The notes beneath the pieces are model-generated. The model did no database searches, had not been told where the DNA came from, and saw only the letters and a program-made list of their open reading frames with translations. The position numbers and the translations under genes were made by a program. Positions 24,618 to 32,427 of a DNA stretch of 48,592 nt are shown here, in pieces. The stretch is from positions 1 through 48,592 of the forward strand of contig CAMENN010000007.1 in assembly GCA_945928315.1 (NCBI GenBank), written 5' to 3'. This DNA is from an uncultured Clostridia bacterium (GTDB lineage Bacteria > Bacillota > Clostridia > Christensenellales > Aristaeellaceae). Each line of letters starts with the position of its first letter. Positions within the stretch are counted from its first letter, which is position 1.

Positions 24618-25124
24618 CTACTCCGCGTCGGCCTGCACGGTGATTCTCCGCCCGAAGACGTAGCAGGTGACGCTCAGCGAGCGGGCCGTATTTCCCGCGT
24701 CGCCCGCGCGCAGAACCGTCGCGCTCAGATCCCCGCTGGTGCCCGCTGCGAGCATATGCGCGCCGTCGCCACCTATCTGCAGCACGTCGCTGCCTTCTGC
24801 ATCCTGCTGCGGCTCGATGGCCAGGCTCACCCACTCCGCGGGGAAAAAGCCCCTGTTCTCAAGCCGCACGGTATAGGTCAGGAACGTGCAGCCCTGCGCG
24901 TCCAGCCCGTCCGCGCCGGAAAACTGCGTGCCGGCAAACGTCCCGTCATCCAGCTGCGCGAGCACGGCGTCAAACGTCTCCTGCGCCTGCTGCGCGGGCG
25001 TCGCCGTCACGCTCACCTGCACGACGCGCGGCTCCATCGTGGACAGGCCGTAGAGCACCACGCCCGCGCCGGTCACCGTGACCAGCAGCGCGGCGATCGC
25101 CAGCCCCCTCAGCAATCCTCTCAC
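24618..25124 (-). CDS. Small membrane-anchored exported protein, third gene of the ZorAB-like operon
   Basis: A 168-residue protein with one N-terminal membrane helix (about 5-28) and an outside domain of about 135 residues. It is rich in beta-strand pattern (FLTYTVRLENRGFFPAEWVSLAI, split at the turn; SLSVTCYVFGRRITV), suggesting an Ig-like or C2-like sandwich. Two Cys (about 79 and 153) could form a disulfide. I recognise no family. Its ATG follows the OmpA-protein stop by 1 bp, with CAGGAGG inside that gene's end, so it is translationally coupled to the motor pair and probably works with it. Confidence 0.75.
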   Translation of the reverse strand: MRGLLRGLAIAALLVTVTGAGVVLYGLSTMEPRVVQVSVTATPAQQAQETFDAVLAQLDDGTFAGTQFSGADGLDAQGCTFLTYTVRLENRGFFPAEWVSLAIEPQQDAEGSDVLQIGGDGAHMLAAGTSGDLSATVLRAGDAGNTARSLSVTCYVFGRRITVQADAE

Positions 25125-25125
25125 G

Positions 25126-26061
25126 TCAATCCTCCTGCTGTCCTTCCAGAATCTCGCTCATCTGATCGATCATCTCGGAGTCCTTCATGCGGAACTTGAA
25201 CACCACGCGGCGCGAGGCCTCCTTGTCCACCGTGCCGTCCGCGGCATAGACCGGGTCGGAATAGGAGCGCCCGTTCGCCGTGATGATCGACTGGAGAACC
25301 TCCTTCTCCGCATAGCTGAGGCCCGTCATTTCGCCGCTCAGGCAATAGCTGACCACCGCCAGCGCGCGCTCCTGCGAGAGCGCCAGGTTGTTCAGATAGG
25401 TGCCGTCCGTGTCGGTGTGGCCCTCGATGATGATCTCCGCGACGTAGTCGTCGTTTTCCTCGCTCATCAGTGTGCGTACATAGACGGGAATAAATGCGTT
25501 GAGCAGCGCTTTGCCGCTCTGCTTGAGCTCGTTTTTGCCGCTGTCAAAGAGCACAGCGCCCGTGAAGGCGATGGCGCCCGTGTTCTTGTCCACCACGGCG
25601 TCGAGGCCCGCGCCGCGCAGCTCGTCGCGCAGCTCCTCGATGATGCGCGAGCGCATGCCGATCAGCTTGTCGATCTCGCTCTGTTGGGCGGCCAGCAGCG
25701 CCGCCTGCTCGTCGATCTTGCTCTGCTGCAGGGACAGGCTCTGCTGGGCGGCCGTGAGCGCCGTGCGGTTTTCCTCCAGCTCCGCCTGCTGCTCCTGGAG
25801 CATCAGCGTCGTGGTCGCCAGCAGCTCCTCCTTGTCCTTGAGCTGGGCCTCCTGATCGATGAGAAGGCTCTGCTGCGTGGAGAGCTGCGCCTCCTTCGTC
25901 TCCAGCTCGATGGTCTTCTTCTGCTGCAGATCGACGAGCTGATAGACGGCCATGAACAGGATCAGCGCGAAGGTGAAGAGCATGCCGGCCATCATGTCCG
26001 AATACGAGATCCAGAAGCTGCCGTTTTCCCCGCCGCGCCGCATCTTCTTGCTTCGGCGCAT
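25126..26061 (-). CDS. ZorB/MotB-like OmpA-domain stator protein
   Basis: A 311-residue protein. A short basic tail leads into one membrane helix with the MotB-like motif SYSDMMAGMLFTFALILF; Asp22 is the likely ion-binding residue. A long Gln/Glu-rich coiled coil (about 45-140) follows. The C-terminal OmpA peptidoglycan-binding domain (about 165-295) has EGHTDTDGTYLNNLALSQER and a final RRVVFKF. This is the build of MotB, and even more of ZorB of Zorya anti-phage systems. The start overlaps the regulatory end of the partner gene: AAAGGAG lies in it, with a 3-bp gap. A stator pair with the next gene is near certain; a defence role is not shown. Confidence 0.87.
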   Translation of the reverse strand: MRRSKKMRRGGENGSFWISYSDMMAGMLFTFALILFMAVYQLVDLQQKKTIELETKEAQLSTQQSLLIDQEAQLKDKEELLATTTLMLQEQQAELEENRTALTAAQQSLSLQQSKIDEQAALLAAQQSEIDKLIGMRSRIIEELRDELRGAGLDAVVDKNTGAIAFTGAVLFDSGKNELKQSGKALLNAFIPVYVRTLMSEENDDYVAEIIIEGHTDTDGTYLNNLALSQERALAVVSYCLSGEMTGLSYAEKEVLQSIITANGRSYSDPVYAADGTVDKEASRRVVFKFRMKDSEMIDQMSEILEGQQED

Positions 26062-26064
26062 GGG

Positions 26065-27639
26065 TTACTCCTTTCCCTGCCGGGCCGCGGCCTCGGCCGC
26101 CCCGCTCACCTTTTCCAAGGATTTTTGCAGCCGCACCAGCGCCGTCACGAACTGATCGACCTGCTCCGCGTAGCGCTCGCGGCTCTGGCTCATCAGCTGC
26201 GGGATGACCTGCGTGGTCTCGCGCATGCCGGAAAGCGTCTTGTCCAGCTGGCGGATGGAGGTGGTGATGCTCTCGTCAAAGAGCGCCGTGGTGCGCGCCA
26301 GATTCTCCTGCGTCTGCCTGGTGAACTGCTCATAGGCGCCCGCGAGCGCCTGTGCGCCCTCGTGCATCTGCTCGACGGCGCGGTCCATCTCCCTGGCGGT
26401 GATGCGCGTCTGCTCCTGCGCGTTGTGCAGGAAGCTGTCGGTCATCGCGGTATACTGCTGCTGCACGGAGGCCAGCGAAGCCTGATATTCCTGCAGCTTG
26501 GCCAGATACATCGCCTGCTGCCCGGAGGTCTTGTTCATCGCGGCGAGCAGCTCGATCGTCTTGCGGTTCGTCTCGTCCACCTGCGCGCGGGAATCGTTCA
26601 TGTCGCTGACGTAGTCCCGGAAGTGCTCCAGCACGCCCTGCGAGAGCTGATGCATGTTGACCACGTCCTGCGTCATCTGCGCGATGGCCTCGGTCGCGGC
26701 GCGCATCTCCTGCTGGGTCTTCTGCTGCTCCATGCCCGTCTCGGCGAGCACCTGGCGCAGATGGTCAAACTCCTGGCCCAGCGCCACGTTCATGCGCTGC
26801 ACAAACACCTGCGCGATGCGGTCGACGCCCTCCACCTGCGCCTGCGTGGCGGCGAGGATAAAGTTGTCCATCGAGCGCTGCACGGGCAGCATCGCGCGCA
26901 TGATGCTCTGCTCCATCTGCACGGCCATCTTCTGGCTGATCTCCTCGACGGCCTGCCGGATGTAGGCGGTCTGCTCCTGCTGAAGCGTGAGCATCGCCGT
27001 CTCCTCGGAGACGGGCTTGGGCATGGCGTAGAGGCTGAAGACGTCGCAGAAGCGGTCGATCGCCTTTTCGCACTTGCCGACGTAGTGATTGTTGAGCAGA
27101 TTGAACGCGATGGACGCCACGACGCCTGCGATGGATGTGAGGAACGCCGTGCTCATGCCGGCGATCAGCTTCTCCATGCCGGCCAGCAGCGTGGAGGTGT
27201 CGCTCGCGGAGAGGGTGAGGCCGGACAGGCCCATGACCAGGCCCAGAAACGTGCCCAGGATGCCCAGGGAGACGAGGATGCCCGGGGTCAGCTCCGCCAG
27301 GCGCGTGCCGCCCGTCGCGTAGATGATGGTGTCCTCGTTGATGTACTCGGTCACGTCACAGGAGCCGCCGTGCGCGTCGCGCAGCTCGGCGTTCTGCAGG
27401 AAGTCGGTCCAGGTGCCCTGCAGCCTGTCGCCGAGGAAGTGTAGGTCGTTCCAGGATTTCTTTTCCTTATTCTGGCGGTGCTCCGTGACGATGGTGCGCG
27501 AGGCGCGCCGAAGCCGGGCCGCCATGCGCGAGAGCGGCAGCACGCAGCGCACGAGCGCGGCGAGGAATACCAGCACGATGGCCAGGTAGATGAGCGTGTC
27601 CAGTGAAAAGATGCTTTTGAGCAGCGACAGGATATTCAT
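26065..27639 (-). CDS. ZorA/MotA/TolQ-like proton channel with long cytoplasmic coiled-coil tail
   Basis: A 524-residue motor protein. Helix 1 is at about 13-36; helices 2 and 3 (about 117-140 and 158-183) have the MotA/TolQ/ExbB core TPGILVSLGILGTFLGL and AFLTSIAGVVASIAFNL. The remaining 330 residues are a helical, Gln/Glu/Met-rich tail predicted to be coiled coil. MotA and ExbB lack such a tail; ZorA proteins of Zorya systems have it. The ATG at 27639 has GGGAGGAG upstream. A consensus-like promoter lies 42 bp before it. Flagellar or Tol genes are absent from the window. It heads a three-gene operon. Confidence 0.87.
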   Translation of the reverse strand: MNILSLLKSIFSLDTLIYLAIVLVFLAALVRCVLPLSRMAARLRRASRTIVTEHRQNKEKKSWNDLHFLGDRLQGTWTDFLQNAELRDAHGGSCDVTEYINEDTIIYATGGTRLAELTPGILVSLGILGTFLGLVMGLSGLTLSASDTSTLLAGMEKLIAGMSTAFLTSIAGVVASIAFNLLNNHYVGKCEKAIDRFCDVFSLYAMPKPVSEETAMLTLQQEQTAYIRQAVEEISQKMAVQMEQSIMRAMLPVQRSMDNFILAATQAQVEGVDRIAQVFVQRMNVALGQEFDHLRQVLAETGMEQQKTQQEMRAATEAIAQMTQDVVNMHQLSQGVLEHFRDYVSDMNDSRAQVDETNRKTIELLAAMNKTSGQQAMYLAKLQEYQASLASVQQQYTAMTDSFLHNAQEQTRITAREMDRAVEQMHEGAQALAGAYEQFTRQTQENLARTTALFDESITTSIRQLDKTLSGMRETTQVIPQLMSQSRERYAEQVDQFVTALVRLQKSLEKVSGAAEAAARQGKE

Positions 27640-27680
27640 CAGCGCACTCCTCCCGATATGATGTGACTTCTTCTTTTGAT

Positions 27681-27709
27681 ATTGTAACCGATTTGCGGCG
27701 ATCTGTAAA
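27681..27709 (-). promoter_or_regulatory. Promoter of the ZorAB-like operon
   Basis: On the minus strand TTTACA (27709-27704) and TACAAT (27686-27681) are 17 bp apart. The leader would be about 35 nt. Confidence 0.75.
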
Positions 27710-27890
27710 GCGAGGGAAATCTTCTCCTTTTTTGCCGTTTGTCCAGGCATGTTTCGCGGTGTGCAAAAACGCCTTTGTCATATTGCCAAACCGCCCTCAC
27801 GCCGATTAGCGGATTACCCGAAAGATGACAGCATTTTTTTGCGTTTTTGCCGAAATACAGAAATATTGTGAAAACATCAGGATTTTCCCC

Positions 27891-27930
27891 TTGCGAAACC
27901 CCCATAAAACGAGTAAAATGTTCTCGTTTT
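27891..27930 (+). promoter_or_regulatory. marR promoter with inverted-repeat operator
   Basis: TTGCGA (27891-27896) and TAAAAT (27914-27919) are 17 bp apart. AAAACGAG (27906-27913) and CTCGTTTT (27923-27930) form an 8-bp inverted repeat that straddles the -10 box, as expected for autorepression. Confidence 0.7.
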
Positions 27931-27993
27931 GAGCTTACCCCCGCCTGCGAATGCAGACAAAAGCAAGAGATTATGCATGTCAGGAGCATCCAT

Positions 27994-28452
27994 ATGACAA
28001 AGAAACGTACGATTGACCCCGCAATGATCGACGCCGTAGCGCAGAATATGTTCCATGTAATGCCGCTGATCAAGAAGCGCCTCCTCCACATGGACATGGT
28101 GCAGAAGGAGCACGGGACGCCGCTGTCCCACGTGCAGGTTCTGGCCATGCTTCAGGACGCCGGCACCATGTCCGTTTCCGAGATTTCCCGCCGTCTGGGC
28201 ATCGCCAAGCCGAACATCACGCCGCTGGTGGACCGCCTGTACGAAGCCGGCTACGTCGATCGACAGCATGACGAGAACGACCGCCGCGTGGTAAACATCG
28301 TCCTGCTGCCCGCCGGCGCGGAGAAGCTGGCCGCCATCCGCGCGACGATTGCCCGCCAGATTCAGGTGCAGGCTGAGGACCTGTCCGTCTCCGAGTTCCG
28401 CGAGCTGAGCGATTCCCTCTCCAGCGTGGTGCGCATCCTCTCTTCTCTGTAA
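27994..28452 (+). CDS. MarR-family transcriptional regulator
   Basis: A 152-residue winged-helix protein. The HTH is MSVSEISRRLGIAKPNITPLV and the wing NDRRVVNIVLLPAG; long helices at both ends form the dimer interface. The start at 27994 has CAGGAG nine bases upstream; earlier in-frame ATGs lack a site. It is monocistronic, with its own operator and a strong terminator. It is divergent from the ZorA-like gene, 354 bp away. It may regulate that operon, but no copy of its palindrome is visible at that promoter. Confidence 0.9.
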   Translation: MTKKRTIDPAMIDAVAQNMFHVMPLIKKRLLHMDMVQKEHGTPLSHVQVLAMLQDAGTMSVSEISRRLGIAKPNITPLVDRLYEAGYVDRQHDENDRRVVNIVLLPAGAEKLAAIRATIARQIQVQAEDLSVSEFRELSDSLSSVVRILSSL

Positions 28453-28464
28453 TCCAGCGCATGC

Positions 28465-28488
28465 AGCCGCCTTCGGGCGGCTTTTTTT
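28465..28488 (+). terminator. Terminator of marR
   Basis: AGCCGCC-TTCG-GGCGGCT with a T7 run, 12 bp past the stop codon. Textbook intrinsic terminator. Confidence 0.93.
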
Positions 28489-28565
28489 CATATCTATATG
28501 ACGCGCAAGCGCCCCGGTTTCTTCCCGAAGCCCGCGCATTTCCGGCGAAAAAGGCAAGAAAAAGA

Positions 28566-28588
28566 GAGAACCGGGAAAGCCGGTTCTC
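28566..28588 (-). terminator. Terminator downstream of the enolase-superfamily fragment
   Basis: GAGAACCGG and CCGGTTCTC pair around a 5-nt loop; on the minus strand TCTTTTTCTT follows. It would close the capD-like transcript and the fragment. Confidence 0.88.
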
Positions 28589-28603
28589 CTGAAATCGCGG
28601 GGC

Positions 28604-28864
28604 TCAGTCCCACCCCTTGAAGTAGTACACGGTATCGTCCTTCGGGCGGATGTCGGTGAGCGTGCCGGTATAGTGGCGCAGGTTGCGCGGAACGTACGGC
28701 CGGGTCGAGAGGAACGCCTCGTTGACCTCGATGCCCAGACCGGGCTTGTCCGGCACAAGGATGTAGCCGTCCTGATAGCGGACCTCCTCATCGGTCACAT
28801 CCGCGCGGAACGAGCCGTCGGTGATCATGATCTCGTGGATCAGGAAGTTCAGGCCGGTATTCAC
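28604..28864 (-). pseudogene. C-terminal remnant of a mandelate racemase/sugar-acid dehydratase (enolase superfamily)
   Basis: Up to 86 residues match only the C-terminal end of the family: LNFLIHE, then DGYILVPDKPGLGIEVNE, then a tail ending DTVYYFKGWD. The intact proteins have about 400 residues, with the metal ligands and Lys/His catalytic residues upstream. Here the frame starts 17 bp from the end of the capD-like gene, so the catalytic barrel is missing. The only start is a GTG with GGGGAG too close. It is best read as the remnant of a deletion. Confidence 0.75.
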
Positions 28865-28881
28865 CGGCTCCCCGTTCCGCG

Positions 28882-30768
28882 TTACACTGCGGCCTTTTTC
28901 TCCTCAGGGTCCTTCCTGTCCTTCCAGGGATGATAGGTCGGCACGACCTCCGCGACGGCCTCCACGGCGCTCTCGTCGTTGTGCTCCGCCGCGGCCTCCA
29001 GCCGCTCCATCATGCGCGCGAACTGCGCGTCATCCACCCGGTCCACATTCGCCACGAAGATCTTCTTGTGCGCCGTCTTCGTCATCTTGTTGCGCTCGGA
29101 ATCCATGAGCAGCTCCTCATAGAGCTTTTCGCCCGGGCGCAGGCCGATGATCTTGATCGGCATATCGACGTTCGGCTCGTAACCGTACGCGCGGATGAGC
29201 TTCTGCGCCAGGTCCATGATGCGCACCGGCTCGCCCATGTCCAGCACGAAGATCGATCCGGAGCGCGCGATGCCGCCCGCCTGCAGCACCAGCTGTGCAG
29301 CCTCGGGGATCGTCATGAAGTAGCGCGTGATATCCGGATGTGTGACCGTCACCGGGCCGCCCTTTCGGATCTGCGCTTCCATCAGCGGGATGACGCTGCC
29401 GTGGCTGCCCAGCACGTTGCCAAAGCGCACGGCCATGCACTTCATGTCCGTGTGCGCGCCGTAATACTGAATCAGCATCTCCGTGATGCGCTTGGTTGCG
29501 CCCATCACGTTCGTCGGGTTGACCGCCTTGTCCGTGGACAGCTGCACCAGGCGCTCCACGCCGTGGCTGCTCGCCGCCTCCAGCAGATTGCGTGTGCCGA
29601 AGACGTTGTTCTTGATTGCCTCCGCCGGGCTGATCTCCATCAGCGGCACGTGCTTGTGCGCCGCCGCATGGAAGACCACCTGCGGATGATACAGCTCGAA
29701 CACCTCGTCAAGGCGCGCCCTGTCGCGGATGGAGCCGATCAGCGTGACGACCGGGCAGTCCCTGCCGTACTTCTGGCGCAGCTCGTATTCGAGCTCATAG
29801 GCGCAGTTTTCGTAGATTTCAAAGATGATCAGCAGCTTCGGCTTGAAGCGCATGATCTGGCGGCAGATTTCCGAGCCGATGGAGCCGCCGCCGCCCGTGA
29901 CCATGACCACCTTGCCGGAGAGGTACCCGGCGATGGACTCGGTATCCAGCTCGATTTCGTCGCGGGAGAGGAAGTCGGAGATGTTCAGCTCGCGGATGAA
30001 CGGCGTGCCCTCCGCCCCCATCGCGTCGGAATCCGTCGGCTCGGACAGGATGCGCGTGTGGCAGTGCGTCTCGTTGCACAGCTCCAGAATCCGCTGCATG
30101 CGCTCGCCATTGCCCAGCGACGGGATGGCGACGATGATCTCGCGAATGCCGTAGCGGGTCGCCAGCCTCGGGATGTCCTCGATGGTGCCGCGGACCGGTA
30201 CGTTCTGGATGCGCAGCCCCTGCTTGCCGTGCGCGTCGTCCACCAGGATGACGGGCTTGCCCAGGCGCTTGGGATTCTTGTTGCAGATGTTGACGGCGTA
30301 AGCGCCGGCCTCGCCCGCGCCCACGACCATCACCGGCATGGCGTCGCCCAGGCCGCCGGAGATCCTGTCCTTGGAAAACACGCGCCAGAGCATGCGGCTG
30401 CCGCCGATGGCGATCGTGTTGATGAGGCAGATGAAGACCAGCACGCCGCGGAACAGGCCCAGACCCATGAACTGATTGAGCGTGAGCGTGATGCCGCAGG
30501 CGATGGCGCTCAGCAGCGAAAGCCGCGCCACATCGCGCACGCCTGCATAGCGCCACATGATCTGATAGATACCGCCCAGCAGATAACAGGCCATGTAGGC
30601 CACCAGCACGATGGGCACCGCATTGACCATGGTGACCGCATGCCGCCACGGAATCGCCATCTCGAAGCGCAGCTCCATGCTGACATAGATGCTCAGGCAG
30701 GTGAGAACGACGTCCAGCAGGAACATGCCCGCCTTGCGCATCCACAGATGCTTTTTGAATACACTCAT
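28882..30768 (-). CDS. CapD/WbpM/PglF-type membrane nucleotide-sugar 4,6-dehydratase
   Basis: A 628-residue enzyme that makes 4-keto-6-deoxy sugar nucleotides, probably from UDP-GlcNAc, for surface glycans. Four membrane helices (about 10-125) precede a CoA-binding-like domain (about 140-260) and a catalytic Rossmann domain (about 275-560) with GGGGSIGSEI, STDKAVNPTNVMGATKR and RFGNVLGSHGS. The usual SDR Tyr is Met in NPTNVMGATKR, as in this large-enzyme group. The ATG at 30768 follows GGGGGATATGGG. It stands alone here, without glycosyltransferases or other polysaccharide genes nearby. Confidence 0.92.
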   Translation of the reverse strand: MSVFKKHLWMRKAGMFLLDVVLTCLSIYVSMELRFEMAIPWRHAVTMVNAVPIVLVAYMACYLLGGIYQIMWRYAGVRDVARLSLLSAIACGITLTLNQFMGLGLFRGVLVFICLINTIAIGGSRMLWRVFSKDRISGGLGDAMPVMVVGAGEAGAYAVNICNKNPKRLGKPVILVDDAHGKQGLRIQNVPVRGTIEDIPRLATRYGIREIIVAIPSLGNGERMQRILELCNETHCHTRILSEPTDSDAMGAEGTPFIRELNISDFLSRDEIELDTESIAGYLSGKVVMVTGGGGSIGSEICRQIMRFKPKLLIIFEIYENCAYELEYELRQKYGRDCPVVTLIGSIRDRARLDEVFELYHPQVVFHAAAHKHVPLMEISPAEAIKNNVFGTRNLLEAASSHGVERLVQLSTDKAVNPTNVMGATKRITEMLIQYYGAHTDMKCMAVRFGNVLGSHGSVIPLMEAQIRKGGPVTVTHPDITRYFMTIPEAAQLVLQAGGIARSGSIFVLDMGEPVRIMDLAQKLIRAYGYEPNVDMPIKIIGLRPGEKLYEELLMDSERNKMTKTAHKKIFVANVDRVDDAQFARMMERLEAAAEHNDESAVEAVAEVVPTYHPWKDRKDPEEKKAAV

Positions 30769-30782
30769 CCCATATCCCCCAC

Positions 30783-30802
30783 GGGCGCAAAACAATGCGC
30801 CC
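30783..30802 (-). promoter_or_regulatory. Leader hairpin of the capD-like gene
   Basis: GGGCGCA and TGCGCCC pair around a 6-nt loop in the leader, just upstream of the GGGGG ribosome site. There is no T-run, so it is more likely an mRNA stability or translation element than an attenuator. Confidence 0.4.
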
Positions 30803-30831
30803 TGCTTTTTTCGGTATGTGCTCAACGATGT

Positions 30832-30860
30832 ATTATAGCATATCCCTTCCGGAAGCGCAA
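30832..30860 (-). promoter_or_regulatory. Promoter of the capD-like gene
   Basis: On the minus strand TTGCGC (30860-30855) and TATAAT (30837-30832) are 17 bp apart, 63 bp before the start codon. Confidence 0.75.
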
Positions 30861-30880
30861 GGAAAGACGCGGCATCCGTT

Positions 30881-30900
30881 CGCCGTACCGGCGTTTTTTT
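30881..30900 (+). terminator. Plus-strand terminator-like hairpin with no plus-strand gene
   Basis: CGCCG-TAC-CGGCG is followed by T7 on the plus strand. No gene on that strand ends here; it may stop antisense transcription coming from the galK side. Confidence 0.35.
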
Positions 30901-30927
30901 GCCGTGCGGTGCCAAAACGGGCAGAAA

Positions 30928-30964
30928 GGGAGGCTGCGCCCGGCCCCGCCGGCAGCAGCCTCCC
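30928..30964 (-). terminator. Terminator of galK
   Basis: GGGAGGCTGC (30928-30937) pairs perfectly with GCAGCCTCCC (30955-30964); TTTCTG follows on the minus strand, 15 bp after the stop codon. Confidence 0.8.
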
Positions 30965-30979
30965 CGCGTATCTCGTTGT

Positions 30980-32254
30980 TTACATCGGCATCATGACCGC
31001 GCCCTCGGGACGGATCATCAGCGGCGTGCAGCTGCCCGGGCCGAACGCGGCTTCGATCATCCCGATGTACGCGGGCAGGCGGCCCATCGGCACATACGCC
31101 TGGATCGTGCCGGCAAAGCCGCCGCCATGCACGCGCTGCGCGCCGTCTCCGCCCAGGAAGCGGCGGCTGAGCTCGATGCCCATCGCCATCTGCTCCTCGT
31201 TCGGGCGGGCATAGACGTTCTGCAAGAGCTTCCAGCTGCTGTCGCCGGAGCGCTTCACGGAATCGAAGAACCTGTACAGGTCGCCCGCCTTGATGGCCGC
31301 CACCTGCTCGAGCACGCGCTCGTTCTCATCGTAGTAGTGCAGCGCGCGCAGCACAGCGCGGTCTCCCACGGCGCGGCGCAGCCTGCCCACATTTTCCTCG
31401 ACCTCATGCTGGGGCACCTCGCGCAGCACCTTCTTGCCGAACTGCGCGGCGACAGCCTCCATCTCCGTGCGGATGGCAGCGTAGTCATCGGTCAGGTCGC
31501 CGTGGTTGCCGCCGGTGTTGACCACGCACAGCGCATAGCCGCGCGCGGCAAAGTCACAGGCGATGGCCTCGACCTTCGCGTCCTCCGTCTCAAAGTCGAT
31601 GGTCACCATGCCGCCCACGGAGGAGGCCATCTGGTCCATCAGGCCGCAGGGCTTGCCGAAGAAGACGTTTTCCACCTTCTGGGCGATGACGGCGCGGGTC
31701 TTCGCGTCGATGACGAAGCCGTTGTACAGGCCGTCGAGAATCGCGCAGATGAGCACCTCGAACGCCGCGGAGGAGGACAGGCCGCTGCCCCGCAGCACGC
31801 TGCTGGAGATCGTCGCGCGGAAGCCGCCGACCCTGTAGCCCATCTGCTTCATGATGCCCGCCGTGCCGCGGATGAGCGAAAGCGTCGTGCCGAAGTCCGC
31901 CTCGCGTACCTCAAGCTCGTCGATCTTCACGGTGATGGGCGGGAAGCCCTCGCTGTCCACGACGATCACGCCGTCATCCGTCTTCGCCACGCAGGCGATG
32001 GTATCCAGGTTCACCGCGGCCGCCAGCACGCGGCCGTTGTTGTGGTCGGTGTGGTTGCCGCCGATTTCCGTGCGCCCCGGCGCGGAGAAGAAGCAAAGCT
32101 CCTGCGCGTCCCCGAAGCGCTTCTCAAAGCGCTCCACCAGCTTGCCGTAGCGCTCCTTCTGCGCCGCAAGCACGGCCTCCCCCGCGCCATACAGCGTCGC
32201 AACACGCGCAGAGAAAACCTCGCTGTTCTGATATGCAGCCCATTGCTTGTTCAT
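30980..32254 (-). CDS. galK: Galactokinase
   Basis: A 424-residue GHMP kinase that phosphorylates galactose at C1 in the Leloir pathway. The galactokinase signature GRTEIGGNHTDHNNG is near residue 60. The phosphate loop LRGSGLSSSAAFEV and the C-terminal GGGFAGTI motif complete the fold. GGAGGAACAATCG precedes the ATG at 32254. It has its own promoter and terminator, and no galT or galE lies in the window. Family members can act on related sugars, but the N-terminal motif favours galactose. Confidence 0.93.
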   Translation of the reverse strand: MNKQWAAYQNSEVFSARVATLYGAGEAVLAAQKERYGKLVERFEKRFGDAQELCFFSAPGRTEIGGNHTDHNNGRVLAAAVNLDTIACVAKTDDGVIVVDSEGFPPITVKIDELEVREADFGTTLSLIRGTAGIMKQMGYRVGGFRATISSSVLRGSGLSSSAAFEVLICAILDGLYNGFVIDAKTRAVIAQKVENVFFGKPCGLMDQMASSVGGMVTIDFETEDAKVEAIACDFAARGYALCVVNTGGNHGDLTDDYAAIRTEMEAVAAQFGKKVLREVPQHEVEENVGRLRRAVGDRAVLRALHYYDENERVLEQVAAIKAGDLYRFFDSVKRSGDSSWKLLQNVYARPNEEQMAMGIELSRRFLGGDGAQRVHGGGFAGTIQAYVPMGRLPAYIGMIEAAFGPGSCTPLMIRPEGAVMMPM

Positions 32255-32295
32255 CGATTGTTCCTCCATGCTGTCAAGCAAGAATTGTCAACCTT

Positions 32296-32324
32296 ATTAT
32301 TGTCTTTTTGCGCATTTTTGTCAA
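32296..32324 (-). promoter_or_regulatory. Promoter of galK
   Basis: On the minus strand TTGACA (32324-32319) and AATAAT (32301-32296) are 17 bp apart. Further TTGACA copies lie downstream in the leader, but without a matching -10. Confidence 0.75.
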
Positions 32325-32345
32325 GTTTTTTCTGCGACGAAGCGC

Positions 32346-32398
32346 TTGACAGATTTTCCATTTGGGTTTATTCTGTACAAGCTGTTCATAAAGTGAAC
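32346..32398 (+). promoter_or_regulatory. Promoter and operator of the marR-degV operon
   Basis: TTGACA (32346-32351) and TATTCT (32369-32374) are 17 bp apart. GTTCA-TAAAG-TGAAC (32384-32398), an inverted repeat at the expected start of transcription, is a likely site for the MarR protein encoded next. Confidence 0.78.
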
Positions 32399-32427
32399 TA
32401 TTTGCGCTGTCAGGAGGCGAAAACCGC

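Larger units (their letters stand above)
27640..27993. other. 354-bp divergent control region between the ZorA-like gene and marR
   Basis: No credible gene. The left part holds the minus-strand promoter of the motor operon, the right part the plus-strand marR promoter with a palindromic operator. The AT-rich middle (about 27730-27880, with T7 and T6 runs) shows nothing I can assign; it is much richer in A/T than the surrounding genes. Confidence 0.7.

Noticed and set aside
25078-27444. Plus-strand open frame of 788 codons opposite the motor operon
   Set aside because: Leu/His/Arg-rich translation without any domain; the opposite strand has three well-supported genes with ribosome sites.
24618-27639. 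Reading the motor genes as a flagellar MotAB pair
   Set aside because: The long coiled-coil tail of the first protein and the absence of flagellar genes do not fit MotA; no flagellar context is in the window.
24618-28452. Calling the locus a complete Zorya defence system
   Set aside because: None of the known effectors (ZorC, ZorD helicase-nuclease, ZorE HNH, ZorF, ZorG) is encoded next to it.
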